A stretch of 40,613 bases of DNA from an uncultured Clostridia bacterium (GTDB taxonomy: Bacteria; Bacillota; Clostridia; Lachnospirales; CAG-274): positions 1 to 40,613 of the forward strand of contig CALWSN010000019.1 in the NCBI GenBank assembly GCA_944384215.1, in the 5' to 3' direction. The translations under genes and the position numbers were made by a program. Positions 17,026-29,445 of this stretch are shown here, one piece after another. Position 1 is the stretch's first letter; every line of letters begins with the position of its first letter. The notes below the pieces were generated by a model. It ran no database searches, was not told where the DNA came from, and saw nothing but the letters and a program-made list of their open reading frames with translations.

Positions 17026-18084
17026 TTGCTTAATACAATACTTGAAAAAGTTGATAGCTCAAACCCTAGTCTAAACATAGTCGCCTTAAAAAAGGCGGCT
17101 AATATTTTAAAAAATGACGGATTAGTAGCTTTCCCTACCGAAACTGTATATGGACTAGGTGCAAATGCTTTAAGAGAAGAAGCTGTAAAAAAAATATATA
17201 TAGCTAAAGGTCGTCCATCTGATAACCCTCTTATTGTTCATATTGCAGATAAAAACCACATTTACCCTCTTGTAGATAGTGTTCCTAAAACTGCTCTTAT
17301 TTTAATGGATAAATTTTGGCCTGGTGCTTTAACAATTATATTAAAAAAAAGCTCTATTATACCAAAAACAACTTCTGGTGGATTAGATACTGTTGCTATA
17401 AGAATGCCTAGCAATAAAATTGCATTAGCTTTAATAAAAGAATGTGGTTTTCCAATAGCTGCACCTAGTGCAAACACTTCTACAAAACCAAGCCCTACTC
17501 TAGCTAGCCACGTTTTGAAAGACTTAAATGGTAAAATAGATATGATTATAGATGGTGGTAGCTGTGATTTTGGTATAGAGTCTACTGTAGTAGAAGTAAA
17601 CAATAATAATGTTACTATTTTAAGACCTGGTAGCATAACAAAAGAAATGTTAGAAAGTGTCGTAGAAAATGTTGCTATCGATAAAGCTCTTTTAAATAAT
17701 AATTCTAATATATTAGCAAAATCACCTGGTATGAAATATAAGCATTATGCACCATTAGGTGATGTTTTTATAGTTGATGGCGATATAAACAATATAGTAA
17801 AATACATTATAAATTGTTTATCTAACGATAAAATAAATAATATAAACTCTGTTGTTATTGCATCTGATGAAACTATAAATAATTATTCATCTTTTAATGC
17901 TTTAAATATTGGTAGCAGAGAAAATTTAGATTTGATAGCAAAAAATCTTTTTAATATTTTAAGAGAATGTGATAAACTTAATATAGATAAAATATATATA
18001 GAATCTTTTTTAGAACAAGGTGTTGGACTAGCTGTTATGAACAGATTAAAAAAAGCAGCTGGTTATAAAATAATAAAGGTATAA
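17026..18084 (+). CDS. sua5: Threonylcarbamoyl-AMP synthase, Sua5 type
   Basis: This enzyme makes threonylcarbamoyl-AMP from threonine, bicarbonate and ATP for the t6A modification of ANN-decoding tRNAs. The 352-residue protein has a YrdC domain in about residues 15-210 (GLVAFPTETVYGLGANAL, AKGRPSDNPLIVHI, and SANTSTKPSPT) and a C-terminal Sua5 domain joined by GMKYKHYAPLG, the long bacterial form also seen in B. subtilis YwlC. The start is TTG 17026, with GTGGAG nine bases upstream inside the SEC-C gene; a longer frame from 16957 would overlap that gene and reads nonsense residues. Neighbours match the B. subtilis ywlC-ywlE-ywlF-upp region. Confidence 0.95.
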   Translation: MLNTILEKVDSSNPSLNIVALKKAANILKNDGLVAFPTETVYGLGANALREEAVKKIYIAKGRPSDNPLIVHIADKNHIYPLVDSVPKTALILMDKFWPGALTIILKKSSIIPKTTSGGLDTVAIRMPSNKIALALIKECGFPIAAPSANTSTKPSPTLASHVLKDLNGKIDMIIDGGSCDFGIESTVVEVNNNNVTILRPGSITKEMLESVVENVAIDKALLNNNSNILAKSPGMKYKHYAPLGDVFIVDGDINNIVKYIINCLSNDKINNINSVVIASDETINNYSSFNALNIGSRENLDLIAKNLFNILRECDKLNIDKIYIESFLEQGVGLAVMNRLKKAAGYKIIKV

Positions 18085-18094
18085 GGTTGATTTT

Positions 18095-19623
<1,529 letters not shown>

Positions 19624-19630
19624 ACTCTTT

Positions 19631-19672
19631 AAATTAATGTTTTTAAATATACTTATTTAAAAACATTAATTT
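19631..19672 (+). terminator. AT-rich hairpin after upp
   Basis: A perfect 19-base-pair stem (19631-19649 with 19654-19672) around TACT. It contains almost no GC and no clean T run, so termination strength is uncertain, but it lies 8 bases after the upp stop. Confidence 0.65.
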
Positions 19673-19721
19673 ATTGCTTAATTATATTTATAAAAACTTT
19701 ATCCTATAAGGAGGTTTTTCT

Positions 19722-20750
19722 TTGGAGCATAATTGGTTATTATATTTAGCTGGTTTTTCAATAGCTTTTGCAGTATCTATGCTTATGACACCTTTTGCTA
19801 AAAAAGTTGCTTTTAAAATAAAAGCTATTGACTATCCTAAATCTAGAGGGTTAAATAAAGAGCCTATGCCAAGAATAGGTGGACTAGCTATATTTTTAGG
19901 ATTTATATCATCTGTTATTATTTTATCTTTTTTTGTAGATGACTTTCATACCAAACAATTTTTTGGATTTTTAACAGGTGGTATATTAATAGTTATACTT
20001 GGTATATTTGATGATATATACGAGCTTTCGCCAAAAATTAAATTTGTTGTACAGTTATTAGTAGCTATTATTGTTGTATCTACTGGTACAAGAATAGATG
20101 TTATGTCTTGGCCTTTTTGGCAATATTTAAGACCTTTTAATGCTATAATAACTATGATTTGGATAATAGGCCTTGTAAATGCTGTAAATCTTATAGATGG
20201 TGTTGATGGTTTAGCTGCTGGTGTTTCTTCTATTGCTTCATTATGCCTTATGATATTATGTTTAATATCTGGTAGCAACCTTGCTGTTGTGTTAACTGCA
20301 ATATTAGCTGGTTCTTGCTTAGGGTTTTTACCTAGAAACTTTAGCCCAGCAGAAATATATATGGGAGATACAGGTTCAACATTTTTAGGTTATGTATTGG
20401 CTGTAACATCTTGTATAGGCGTATATAAAAGCTATGCTGTATTATCTATTGTTATATCTATATTAGCAGTAGCATTACCTATATTAGACACTTTATTTGC
20501 TATGATAAGAAGAGCTATCAATAGAAAACCTTTAATGAGTGCAGATAGAGGCCACCTACATCATAGGCTTATAGATAGTGGCTATTCACATAAACAAGCT
20601 GTTATTATACTTTATGGACTTAGCTTATTTAGTGCTATTATAGCAATACTTATAGCTATTCAAAATTATCAAGCAACTATTGTTGTTTTTATATTTTTCT
20701 TAATACTTATGCTAATGATGTATGTATATAGAAATCGTACACAAAATTAA
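19722..20750 (+). CDS. tagO: Undecaprenyl-phosphate sugar-1-phosphate transferase (TagO/WecA type)
   Basis: An integral membrane enzyme that transfers a sugar 1-phosphate, typically N-acetylglucosamine 1-phosphate, to undecaprenyl phosphate, starting teichoic acid or other wall polymer synthesis. The 342-residue protein has about ten hydrophobic helices. Family motifs are MPRIGGLAIFLGF, the Asp-rich ILGIFDDIYEL, NAVNLIDGVDGLAAG, EIYMGDTGSTFLGY and the cytoplasmic histidine loop RGHLHHRLIDSGYSHKQA. TTG 19722 has AAGGAGG 7 bases upstream. MraY, which lacks this histidine loop form, is less likely. It is followed 18 bases later by an unknown membrane protein and may share a transcript with it. 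Confidence 0.93.
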   Translation: MEHNWLLYLAGFSIAFAVSMLMTPFAKKVAFKIKAIDYPKSRGLNKEPMPRIGGLAIFLGFISSVIILSFFVDDFHTKQFFGFLTGGILIVILGIFDDIYELSPKIKFVVQLLVAIIVVSTGTRIDVMSWPFWQYLRPFNAIITMIWIIGLVNAVNLIDGVDGLAAGVSSIASLCLMILCLISGSNLAVVLTAILAGSCLGFLPRNFSPAEIYMGDTGSTFLGYVLAVTSCIGVYKSYAVLSIVISILAVALPILDTLFAMIRRAINRKPLMSADRGHLHHRLIDSGYSHKQAVIILYGLSLFSAIIAILIAIQNYQATIVVFIFFLILMLMMYVYRNRTQN

Positions 20751-20768
20751 TGAGATATTTATAATATT

Positions 20769-21545
20769 ATGGAAAATACAAATAATAAAATAATTAAAAT
20801 TAAGTTTAATCTAAGTATCTTTACTTTTATAGGTATTAGCTTTTTAATTATGTTTTCTGGTATAATACCTTTAGCAATTTTATTTAAACCATTTTTTCTA
20901 GTTAAATTTACAAAAATGTGCATTGAAAATATAGAATATGAAGGTAAAAAGATATATTTTAATGGAAATTCATCAGAAATTTATTTAGCTATCATTACTT
21001 TATTTTTAGTTTTACCTATTCCATTTATTTTGGCATTTGGACTTGGAAGTTCTATTCTTATTGGATTATATATTATATATCTGTTTACTGTAATATATTA
21101 CTTTTTCTATTATATTTTAAAATGGTTTATTACTAACATTATAATAGTTGATGACAATATTTTATTAGATAATAGCATAAATAATAAAAATAATTCTAAT
21201 TTTGATTATCTAAATTTTAATATGAGCTTTGGTAAGTTTATATTATATGCAATTATTATTACAATAAGTCTTATTTTTTCATTTGGTATTTTATTTCCTA
21301 TTATAATAATAATATTTACAAAATATATTATTAAAAATATTGATTATAAATACCCTATAGTATTTAAAGGTAATATATTAAAATTTTATTTATTAGCTAT
21401 ACCAATTTTAATAATACCATACCTTTATGACTATAACTATATTATACTTTTAATTTTTATTTTTATTAGATTATCATATCCTTTTATAGCCTATTATATT
21501 ATTAAATGGGCTATTAAAAATATAGAAATAATAAAAGCAGTGTAA
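20769..21545 (+). CDS. Uncharacterised membrane protein with an internal duplication
   Basis: A 258-residue, very hydrophobic protein with about six membrane segments. I do not recognise it firmly. It is built of two related halves: FTKMCIENIEYEGKKIYFNG (around residues 45-65) corresponds to FTKYIIKNIDYKYPIVFKGN (around 185-205), and each half ends in a YYI-K-W-I-N-I segment (YYILKWFITNI, YYIIKWAIKNI). The enT-x-x-G-x-x-x-x-F-x-G pattern recalls DUF898 (YjgN-like) proteins, a weak resemblance. ATG 20769 has no good ribosome binding site. It follows tagO and ends inside a strong terminator stem. Confidence 0.72.
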   Translation: MENTNNKIIKIKFNLSIFTFIGISFLIMFSGIIPLAILFKPFFLVKFTKMCIENIEYEGKKIYFNGNSSEIYLAIITLFLVLPIPFILAFGLGSSILIGLYIIYLFTVIYYFFYYILKWFITNIIIVDDNILLDNSINNKNNSNFDYLNFNMSFGKFILYAIIITISLIFSFGILFPIIIIIFTKYIIKNIDYKYPIVFKGNILKFYLLAIPILIIPYLYDYNYIILLIFIFIRLSYPFIAYYIIKWAIKNIEIIKAV

Positions 21546-21563
21546 TTTTATTACACTGCTTTT
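21533..21563 (+). terminator. Terminator of the duplicated membrane protein gene
   Basis: A perfect stem AAAAGCAGTGTAA / TTACACTGCTTTT with loop TTTTA. The stop codon TAA is part of the stem, and a T-rich stretch follows on the plus strand. Confidence 0.9.
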
Positions 21564-21578
21564 ATTATTTAGTGCTAT

Positions 21579-21607
21579 AAAAAGGCTATATATAATATAG
21601 CCTTTTT
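21579..21607 (-). terminator. Terminator of rpoBC
   Basis: AAAAAGGCTATAT (21579-21591) pairs with ATATAGCCTTTTT (21595-21607), a 13-base-pair stem with a 3-base loop. It lies ten bases after the rpoC stop and reads as a terminator with a T run on the minus strand; it may also work in the other direction. Confidence 0.9.
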
Positions 21608-21616
21608 ACTTAAATA

Positions 21617-24600
21617 TTAAATAGTTGTATCATCTACATAAATATCTTCTGATGAATTATTTTCTTCATTAGATTCTTTTTCTTTAGCTAGTTTTAAATC
21701 TATCTTTCTATAAGTTTGCATACCTGTACCTGCTGGTATAAGCTTACCTATAATAACATTTTCTTTAAGACCAATAAGTGGGTCAATCTTACCTTTTATA
21801 GCTGCTTCTGTAAGAACTTTAGTTGTTTCTTGGAATGATGCAGCAGAAAGGAACGATTCTGTTGCAAGAGCAGCTTTTGTTATACCTAAAAGAACACGTG
21901 AACCATTTGCTTGCTCTAAGCCCTCTTCTTCCATACGCTTGTTAGTTTCATCATATTCTAACCAATCTATTAAGCTACCTGGTAAGAAGTCAGTATCACC
22001 TGGTTCTTCAATTTTAGTACGTTTAAGCATTTGTCTAACAATAACTTCAATATGTTTATCGTTAATATCAACCCCTTGTAAACGATATACACGTTGAACT
22101 TCTTGTATCATATAATCTTGAACTCCTCTAATACCTTTTATTCTAAGTATATCGTGAGGATTTACACTACCTTCAGTAAGCTCATCACCATCTTCTATAT
22201 AGTCACCATTTAATACTTTTATACGAGAACCATAAGGTATAAGATATTCTTTTGTTTCTCCATTATCAGCTGTAACTGTAACTTCACGTTTATTTTTAGT
22301 TTCTGTAATAGAAACTCTACCACCAAACTCAGCTATTATAGCAAGACCTTTTGGCTTTCTAGCTTCAAATAATTCATCAACACGAGGAAGACCCTGTGTA
22401 AGGTCGGTACCACCAGAAACACCACCTGTATGGAATGTACGCATTGTAAGCTGAGTACCAGGCTCACCGATAGATTGAGCAGCAATAATACCTACTGCCT
22501 CACCTATTCTAACAACACGACCACTAGCCATATTAGCACCATAACATTTAGAACAAACACCTTTTCTTGACCTACAAGATAAAATATTTCTTATAAGAAC
22601 TTTTTCAATACCTAATTTTTCAACTAAGTCTGCTTGGTCTGGTGTAATCATAGTATCTGCTTCTACTATTATTTCACCTGTTTCTGGGTGTTTAATATCT
22701 TGAACTGAATATCTACCTCTTATTCTATCAGATAAAGGCTCAATAGTTTCTTGACCGTCCATAAATGCTTTAACCCACATTCCTGGAACTTCACCTGTTT
22801 CTTCTGCACAATCAAACTCTCTAATAATAATATCTTGAGATACGTCTACAAGTCTTCTTGTTAAGTAACCAGAATCGGCAGTTCTAAGAGCAGTATCTGA
22901 AAGACCTTTTCTAGCACCGTGAGCAGATATAAAGTATTCTTGAACTGTAAGTCCTTCACGGAAGTTGGCTTTAATAGGAAGCTCTATTGTTTCACCAGAA
23001 GGTGATGCCATAAGACCACGCATACCTGCTAACTGTTTAATCTGTCTATTAGAACCCCTCGCACCAGAGTGAGCCATCATATAAATATCATTGTATTTAC
23101 CAAGACCTGCTAAAAGAGCATTTGTTATCTTATCATCTGCTGCTTCCCAAGCTTTAATTACTTTAAAATGTCTTTCTTCGTCTGTCATAAGACCACGTCT
23201 AAACATTTTTGTAATTTTATCAACTTCTTTATCAGCCTCTTCTAAGAAACCTTCTTTTTCTGCTGGTATTTCCATATCAGATACAGAAACTGTTAAAGCA
23301 CCTTTTGTAGAGAATTTAAAACCTAAGTTTTTAATATCATCTAGCATTTTTGCAGTATCTGTTGCCGAATGTTTGTTTATACAACGGTTAATAATTTTAC
23401 CAAGTGCTTTTTTATCGCATAAGAAATCTATTTCAAAATCAAATTTATTTTCTTCTTTTGTTCTATCAACAAAGCCTATATCTTGAGGTATTATTTCATT
23501 AAATATAATTCTACCAACAGTAGTATTTACAATTTTACTTTCAACACTACCATCTTCATTTTTTATAGTTCTTCTTACTTTAATTTTTGCGTGTAAGCTA
23601 ACAATATGATTATCATAAGCTAAAATAGCTTCATTTTCATCTTTAAATACTTTACCTTCGCCTTTTTCTCCATCTTTTTCAAGAGTTAAATAGTAAATAC
23701 CAAGTACCATATCTTGAGAAGGTACAGTAACAGGCTCACCATCTGATGGTTTTAAAAGGTTGTTAGGTGCAAGTAATAAAAATCTACATTCTGCTTGTGC
23801 TTCAACAGATAATGGTACGTGAACAGCCATTTGGTCACCGTCAAAGTCGGCATTGTAAGCTGTACAAACAAGTGGGTGTAATTTTAAAGCACGCCCTTCT
23901 ACTAAAACAGGTTCAAATGCTTGTATACCAAGTCTATGAAGAGTAGGAGCACGGTTAAGCATTACAGGGTGCTCTTTAATAACTTCTTCTAAAACGTCCC
24001 AAACTTCTCTTTGTAATCTTTCTACCATACGTTTAGCAGATTTTATATTATGAGAAATACCGTCTTCAACAAGCTTTTTCATAACAAAAGGTTTAAATAA
24101 CTCTATTGCCATTTCTTTTGGTAAACCACATTGATATATTTTAAGGTTAGGCCCAACAACGATAACCGAACGTCCAGAATAGTCAACACGTTTACCTAAA
24201 AGGTTTTGTCTAAAACGACCTTGTTTACCTTTTAAAAGGTCAGAAAGTGATTTTAAGCTTCTGTTACCAGGTCCAGTAACAGGTCTACCTCTTCTACCAT
24301 TATCAATAAGAGCATCTACTGCCTCTTGTAACATTCTTTTTTCATTTCTTACAATAATATCAGGAGCACCAAGGTCTAATAATCTTTTAAGACGATTATT
24401 TCTGTTTATAACTCTTCTATAAAGGTCATTTAAGTCAGATGTTGCAAATCTACCACCATCAAGCTGAACCATAGGTCTAATATCAGGAGGTATTACTGGT
24501 AGATTATCTAAAATCATCCATTCTGGCTTATTGTTAGAAACTCTAAAAGATTCTATAACCTCTAATTTTTTAATTATTTTAATTCTTTTTTGACCAGTGC

Positions 24601-25207
24601 TATCTTTAAGCTGAGCTTTAAGCTCTTTAGATTCTTTTTCTAAATCTATTTGTTGTAAAAGGGTTTTTACTGCTTCTGCACCCATACCAACAGTGAAAGT
24701 ATTACCAAACTTATCATAAGCTTCTCTATACTCACTTTCTGTTAATAAGTCTTTATAAGATAAAGATGTATTACCAGCATCTAAAACAACATAGTTTGCA
24801 AAATATAATATTTTTTCTAATGCACGAGGGCTCATACCAAGAATAATACCCATACGGCTAGGTATACCTTTAAAGTACCAAATATGAGATACTGGGGCAG
24901 CAAGTTCAATATGCCCCATTCTCTCACGTCTTACCTTAGATTTTGTTATTTCAACACCACATCTATCACAAACTATACCTTTATATCTAACTCTTTTAAA
25001 TTTTCCACAATGACATTCCCAGTCTCTTTGTGGACCAAATATTCTTTCGCAAAAAAGACCATCTTTTTCTGGTTTTAAGGTTCTATAATTTATAGTTTCA
25101 GGTTTTTTAACCTCACCTCTAGACCATTCACGTATTTTTTCAGGAGATGCTAATCCAATCTTAATAGAATCAAAAATTATAGATTGTTCACTATTTTGTG
25201 CACTCAT
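21617..25207 (-). CDS. rpoC: DNA-directed RNA polymerase subunit beta'
   Basis: The 1196-residue catalytic clamp subunit. Seen: the N-terminal zinc-binding region ([14 protein letters not shown], then VCDRCGVE), the zipper and lid region, the absolutely conserved magnesium-binding [12 protein letters not shown] near residues 450-460, the bridge helix and trigger loop region ([20 protein letters not shown]), and the second zinc site ([13 protein letters not shown]). Length matches Clostridia. It starts at ATG 25207, 21 bases after rpoB, with GAAAGGTG upstream. It is followed directly by a terminator, not by rpsL-rpsG-fusA as in many Firmicutes. Confidence 0.99.
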   Translation of the reverse strand: MSAQNSEQSIIFDSIKIGLASPEKIREWSRGEVKKPETINYRTLKPEKDGLFCERIFGPQRDWECHCGKFKRVRYKGIVCDRCGVEITKSKVRRERMGHIELAAPVSHIWYFKGIPSRMGIILGMSPRALEKILYFANYVVLDAGNTSLSYKDLLTESEYREAYDKFGNTFTVGMGAEAVKTLLQQIDLEKESKELKAQLKDSTGQKRIKIIKKLEVIESFRVSNNKPEWMILDNLPVIPPDIRPMVQLDGGRFATSDLNDLYRRVINRNNRLKRLLDLGAPDIIVRNEKRMLQEAVDALIDNGRRGRPVTGPGNRSLKSLSDLLKGKQGRFRQNLLGKRVDYSGRSVIVVGPNLKIYQCGLPKEMAIELFKPFVMKKLVEDGISHNIKSAKRMVERLQREVWDVLEEVIKEHPVMLNRAPTLHRLGIQAFEPVLVEGRALKLHPLVCTAYNADFDGDQMAVHVPLSVEAQAECRFLLLAPNNLLKPSDGEPVTVPSQDMVLGIYYLTLEKDGEKGEGKVFKDENEAILAYDNHIVSLHAKIKVRRTIKNEDGSVESKIVNTTVGRIIFNEIIPQDIGFVDRTKEENKFDFEIDFLCDKKALGKIINRCINKHSATDTAKMLDDIKNLGFKFSTKGALTVSVSDMEIPAEKEGFLEEADKEVDKITKMFRRGLMTDEERHFKVIKAWEAADDKITNALLAGLGKYNDIYMMAHSGARGSNRQIKQLAGMRGLMASPSGETIELPIKANFREGLTVQEYFISAHGARKGLSDTALRTADSGYLTRRLVDVSQDIIIREFDCAEETGEVPGMWVKAFMDGQETIEPLSDRIRGRYSVQDIKHPETGEIIVEADTMITPDQADLVEKLGIEKVLIRNILSCRSRKGVCSKCYGANMASGRVVRIGEAVGIIAAQSIGEPGTQLTMRTFHTGGVSGGTDLTQGLPRVDELFEARKPKGLAIIAEFGGRVSITETKNKREVTVTADNGETKEYLIPYGSRIKVLNGDYIEDGDELTEGSVNPHDILRIKGIRGVQDYMIQEVQRVYRLQGVDINDKHIEVIVRQMLKRTKIEEPGDTDFLPGSLIDWLEYDETNKRMEEEGLEQANGSRVLLGITKAALATESFLSAASFQETTKVLTEAAIKGKIDPLIGLKENVIIGKLIPAGTGMQTYRKIDLKLAKEKESNEENNSSEDIYVDDTTI

Positions 25208-25228
25208 ATAACACCTTTCTCCTTTCTA

Positions 25229-28200
25229 TTATTCATCAAAATTATCTTCATCATCAAAATTTTTGCTTAAATCTGCAAAAATATCATCATCAAAATCATC
25301 TAAATTTAAGTCCATATCTTCTTCTAGCAACATATCTTCTTCTACTGGGTCAACTTCATCATATTCTGGTATTTCATCTATTGTAAAGTCACCTTGTAAA
25401 ACATTTGCTAAAATATCTGTTTTTGTTTCATCTTCAGTACCTTCTATATTAACATTTACAGATATAGTTTCACCATCTTCAATAGATTCTTTTATCTCTA
25501 CCTCAGTAGAATCTTCTAAAAGAACGCGAACATCTAAACCTAATGCTTGAAGCTCTTTTAATAATACTTTAAAAGATTCTGGAACACCAGGTTCTGGTAT
25601 ATTTTCACCTTTAACAATAGCTTCATAAGTTTTAACACGTCCTACAATATCGTCAGATTTAACTGTTAATATTTCTTGAAGAGTGTAAGATGCACCATAA
25701 GCTTCAAGTGCCCAAACCTCCATCTCACCAAACCTTTGTCCACCAAATTGAGCTTTACCACCAAGAGGCTGTTGTGTAACTAAAGAGTAAGGACCTGTTG
25801 AACGAGCGTGAATTTTATCGTCTACAAGGTGATGTAATTTAAGATAATGCATAAATCCTACTGTTGTAGCATTATCAAATTCTTCACCTGTTCTACCATC
25901 TCTAAGTTTTATTTTACCAGTATGGTTAAGCTTAACACCACGCCATTCTTCTCTATGAGCTTTGTTTTTATCTAAATATTCAAATATTTCATCATTAAGT
26001 TTATCTTTCCATTTAGCTTCAAACTCTTCCCAAGGAGCATTAGCATAATCATTTGCAAGCTCTAAAGTTTCCATAATATCTTCTTCGTTAGCACCATCAA
26101 ATACAGGTGTAGCTATTTTCCAATCTAAAACTTTAGCAGCTAATGATAAATGTATCTCTAATACCTGACCAATGTTCATACGAGAAGGAACGCCAAGTGG
26201 ATTTAAAACTATATCAAGAGGTCTACCATTTGGTAAGAAAGGCATATCCTCAACAGGTAATACACGAGATACAACCCCCTTATTACCGTGACGACCAGCC
26301 ATTTTATCCCCAACAGATATTTTTCTTTTTTGTGCTATATAAACACGCACAAGTTTGTTAACACCTGGTGGTAATTCGTCACCATTTTCACGAGTAAATA
26401 TTTTAACATCTACAATTATACCACATTCACCGTGTGGAACTCTTAAAGATGTATCTCTAACCTCACGAGCTTTTTCTCCAAAGATAGCTCTTAAAAGTCT
26501 TTCTTCTGCTGTAAGCTCTGTTTCACCTTTTGGTGTAACTTTACCTACTAATATATCATTAGGAGAAACTTCAGCACCTATTCTAATAATACCACTTTCT
26601 GTTAAATCTCTTAAAGCATCATCACCAACATTTGGTATATCTCTAGTTATTTCTTCTGGTCCAAGCTTAGTATCTCTAGCTTCACACTCATATTCTTCTA
26701 TATGAATAGATGTATAAACATCTTCTGCTACAAGTCTTTCACTAAGTAAAACGGCATCTTCGTAGTTGTAACCTTCCCAAGTCATAAAACCTATAAGAGG
26801 GTTTTTACCAAGAGCAAGCTCACCATCTTTTGTAGAAGGACCATCTGCAATAATATCTCCTGCTTTTACCATTTGCCCTTTAGATACAATAGGTTTTTGG
26901 TTCATACAGTTACTTTGGTTACTTCTTTTAAATTTACTAAGTTTATATCTATCTTTTCTACCTTCATTAGTTTTTACAACAATCTCAGATGCATCTACTT
27001 TTTCTATAATACCATCATTTTTAGCAACTATAACAACACCTGAGTCTTTAGCAGTTTTATGCTCCATACCAGTACCAACAACAGGTGCTTCTGTTGTTAA
27101 AAGAGGAACCGCCTGACGTTGCATGTTTGAACCCATTAAGGCTCTTGTAACGTCGTCATTTTCAAGGAAAGGTATTAAAGCTGTGGCAACAGAAACAAGC
27201 TGTTTAGGAGAAACGTCCATAAGGTCTATTTTGCTTGGTTCTATTTCTACGTTATCTTCACCTAAACGTGCTGTAACTTTAGGGTGAATAAATTCGCCAT
27301 TTTCATTTAAAGGTTCATTAGCTTGAGCGATAACATAGTTTTCTTCTTCATCAGCAGTAATATATATAAATTCATTAACAACTCTAGGTGTATCTCCAGA
27401 TTTATCTATCTTTCTATAAGGTGCTTCTATAAACCCATATTGATTTATTTTAGCAAAAGTTGCAAGAGAGTTAATAAGCCCGATATTTGGACCCTCTGGA
27501 GTTTCAATAGGACACATACGTCCATAGTGAGATGTATGTACGTCCCTAACCTCAAACCCTGCTCTATCTCTAGATAAACCACCAGGACCTAAAGCAGATA
27601 AACGACGTTTATGAGTCATTTCACTAAGTGGGTTATTTTGGTCCATAAACTGTGATAACTGAGAGCTACCAAAGAATTCTTTTATAACAGCAGTTACAGG
27701 CTTAATATTTATTAAAGCTTGAGGCGTTATTGTTTCTAAAGTTTGAGTGTTCATTCTTTCTTTTACAACTCTTTCCATACGAGAAAGACCTATTCTAAAT
27801 TGGTTTTGTAAAAGTTCACCAACGGCTCTAATACGTCTATTACCAAGATGGTCTATATCATCTTCAGCACCAACGCCATAATCTAAATGTATATTATAGT
27901 TTATACTAGCCATAATATCTTCAAAAGTAATATGTTTTGGCACTAATCTTTGAAGATTAGATTCTATTTTATACATTAAATCTTCTTTATCATCAGCTGT
28001 TTCAAGTAATTCTAATAAAACAGGATAATAAACATCTTCTTTAATACCAACTTCTTCTTTTGTAATGCCATAAGCTTTTAAATAATCTGTTGCATCAACA
28101 GTAAGATTACCTATAACTTTACAAATTTTATCTTCTTCTACATATATATTAATGTATGGTATACCAGCATTTTGAATTTTATCAGCTATTTCATTAGTTA

Positions 28201-29137
28201 TTTTTTCGCCTGCATTAGCTAATATTTCTCCAGTAGAAGTATCTACTACATTTTCTGCAAGCTTAAAGCCTTTTGCTCTATTTTTGTAAGCTAATTTTTT
28301 ATTAAATTTATATCTACCCACACGAGCAAGGTCATACCTTTTAGGGTCGTAAAACATACTTGTAAGTAAAGACTGAGCACTTTCTACTGTTGGAGGTTCG
28401 CCTGGTCTTATCTTTTTGTATACTTCTAATAGACCTTCTTCATATGTTTTAGCAACATCTTTTTCTATTGTTGCAAAAATTTTGCTTTCTTCACCAAAAT
28501 ATCCAATAATTTCTTCATCTGTACCTATACCTAAGGCACGTATTAAAGATGTAACAGGAAGCTTACGGTTTCTATCTACCCTAACATAAAATACATCATT
28601 AGAATCTGTTTCATATTCAAGCCAAGCACCTCTATTAGGGATAACAGTAGAGCTTATAAGGTTTTTACCAACCTTATCTTTTTCCATAGCATAATATATA
28701 CCAGGAGAACGAACAAGCTGACTAACTATAACACGTTCTGCACCATTTATAACAAATGTTCCTGTATCTGTCATTAATGGAAAATCGCCCATAAATATTT
28801 CTTGTTCTTTTATTTCGTCATCTTTTTTATTAGTAAGTCTAGTTTTTACTCTTAAAGCTGTTGCATAAGTTGCATCTCTTTCTTTACATTCAGCAATAGA
28901 ATATCTAGGTTCTGCATCTAGTTTAAATCCAATAAACTCAAGTATAAGGTTGTTGCTATGGTCTGTTATTGGTGATATATCTTCAAACACTTCTTTAAGA
29001 CCCTCTTCAATAAACCAATCATAGCTATCTTTTTGAAGAGCAAGAAGATTAGGCATTTCTAAAACTTCGTCAATTCTTGAATAGCTCATACGAACAACGT
29101 CGCCTAGCTTAATTGGCTGTATTCTACTTTTCTCCAC
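25229..29137 (-). CDS. rpoB: DNA-directed RNA polymerase subunit beta
   Basis: A 1302-residue subunit. The rifampicin pocket (around residues 480-520) reads [21 protein letters not shown] and then [11 protein letters not shown], the usual drug-sensitive sequence at the main positions. The C-terminal segment [20 protein letters not shown] is conserved. The last 45 or so residues form a strongly acidic tail ([20 protein letters not shown] and onward) beyond the core found in Bacillus, a feature also known in some Clostridia. Start is GTG 29137 with AAGGAG 9 bases upstream; an ATG between them is out of frame. No rplJ or rplL precedes it; instead it has its own promoter and a leader of about 270 bases. 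Confidence 0.99.
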   Translation of the reverse strand: MEKSRIQPIKLGDVVRMSYSRIDEVLEMPNLLALQKDSYDWFIEEGLKEVFEDISPITDHSNNLILEFIGFKLDAEPRYSIAECKERDATYATALRVKTRLTNKKDDEIKEQEIFMGDFPLMTDTGTFVINGAERVIVSQLVRSPGIYYAMEKDKVGKNLISSTVIPNRGAWLEYETDSNDVFYVRVDRNRKLPVTSLIRALGIGTDEEIIGYFGEESKIFATIEKDVAKTYEEGLLEVYKKIRPGEPPTVESAQSLLTSMFYDPKRYDLARVGRYKFNKKLAYKNRAKGFKLAENVVDTSTGEILANAGEKITNEIADKIQNAGIPYINIYVEEDKICKVIGNLTVDATDYLKAYGITKEEVGIKEDVYYPVLLELLETADDKEDLMYKIESNLQRLVPKHITFEDIMASINYNIHLDYGVGAEDDIDHLGNRRIRAVGELLQNQFRIGLSRMERVVKERMNTQTLETITPQALINIKPVTAVIKEFFGSSQLSQFMDQNNPLSEMTHKRRLSALGPGGLSRDRAGFEVRDVHTSHYGRMCPIETPEGPNIGLINSLATFAKINQYGFIEAPYRKIDKSGDTPRVVNEFIYITADEEENYVIAQANEPLNENGEFIHPKVTARLGEDNVEIEPSKIDLMDVSPKQLVSVATALIPFLENDDVTRALMGSNMQRQAVPLLTTEAPVVGTGMEHKTAKDSGVVIVAKNDGIIEKVDASEIVVKTNEGRKDRYKLSKFKRSNQSNCMNQKPIVSKGQMVKAGDIIADGPSTKDGELALGKNPLIGFMTWEGYNYEDAVLLSERLVAEDVYTSIHIEEYECEARDTKLGPEEITRDIPNVGDDALRDLTESGIIRIGAEVSPNDILVGKVTPKGETELTAEERLLRAIFGEKAREVRDTSLRVPHGECGIIVDVKIFTRENGDELPPGVNKLVRVYIAQKRKISVGDKMAGRHGNKGVVSRVLPVEDMPFLPNGRPLDIVLNPLGVPSRMNIGQVLEIHLSLAAKVLDWKIATPVFDGANEEDIMETLELANDYANAPWEEFEAKWKDKLNDEIFEYLDKNKAHREEWRGVKLNHTGKIKLRDGRTGEEFDNATTVGFMHYLKLHHLVDDKIHARSTGPYSLVTQQPLGGKAQFGGQRFGEMEVWALEAYGASYTLQEILTVKSDDIVGRVKTYEAIVKGENIPEPGVPESFKVLLKELQALGLDVRVLLEDSTEVEIKESIEDGETISVNVNIEGTEDETKTDILANVLQGDFTIDEIPEYDEVDPVEEDMLLEEDMDLNLDDFDDDIFADLSKNFDDEDNFDE

Positions 29138-29410
29138 GGCATTACACTCCTTAAATATATTTTAAGCTAAAAAGCTTTTTATTTTAAGTATTTAAAACGC
29201 AAAAAACCACCGAAAACTATCTATTTTTTAAAAAAATGTGTTCGGCTAATAAAAATTATAAAATTAAATCAAATGGTTGTAATACATAATAAAAATACAT
29301 CCTTTTCTAATTTTACTAAACTAACAAAAAAAGCGTTTTAAAATTGATATTTTTATCAATAATAACCAATTTTTTAAATTTATTATTATCTTTTATATCT
29401 TTTGATACGC
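29138..29410 (-). promoter_or_regulatory. Structured 5' leader of rpoB
   Basis: The predicted transcript from about 29410 to the rpoB start is non-coding. It can form a perfect ATTGATA/TATCAAT hairpin (29343-29360), followed by ACGC and a run of seven T. Nearer rpoB, CCGAA (29245-29241) pairs with TTCGG (29214-29210) around a TTTTTTAAAAAA core and is followed by TGG and six T, which looks like an attenuator. A 12-base palindrome AAAAAGCTTTTT lies at 29169-29180. No known ribosomal-protein or riboswitch leader is recognised. Confidence 0.5.
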
Positions 29411-29416
29411 TTTTTA

Positions 29417-29445
29417 ATTTTATCATATTTACTATTATTTGTCAA
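29417..29445 (-). promoter_or_regulatory. SigA-type promoter of rpoBC
   Basis: On the minus strand TTGACA is followed after exactly 17 bases by TAAAAT, with an AT-rich upstream region. It is the same box pair as the degV promoter, and predicts transcription from about 29410. A second, weaker minus-strand pair (TTGACG, 18 bases, TAACAT) lies further upstream at 29577-29606. Confidence 0.8.

Noticed and set aside
23091..23486. Plus-strand frame within rpoC
   Set aside because: It overlaps a fully conserved subunit gene and has shadow-type composition.
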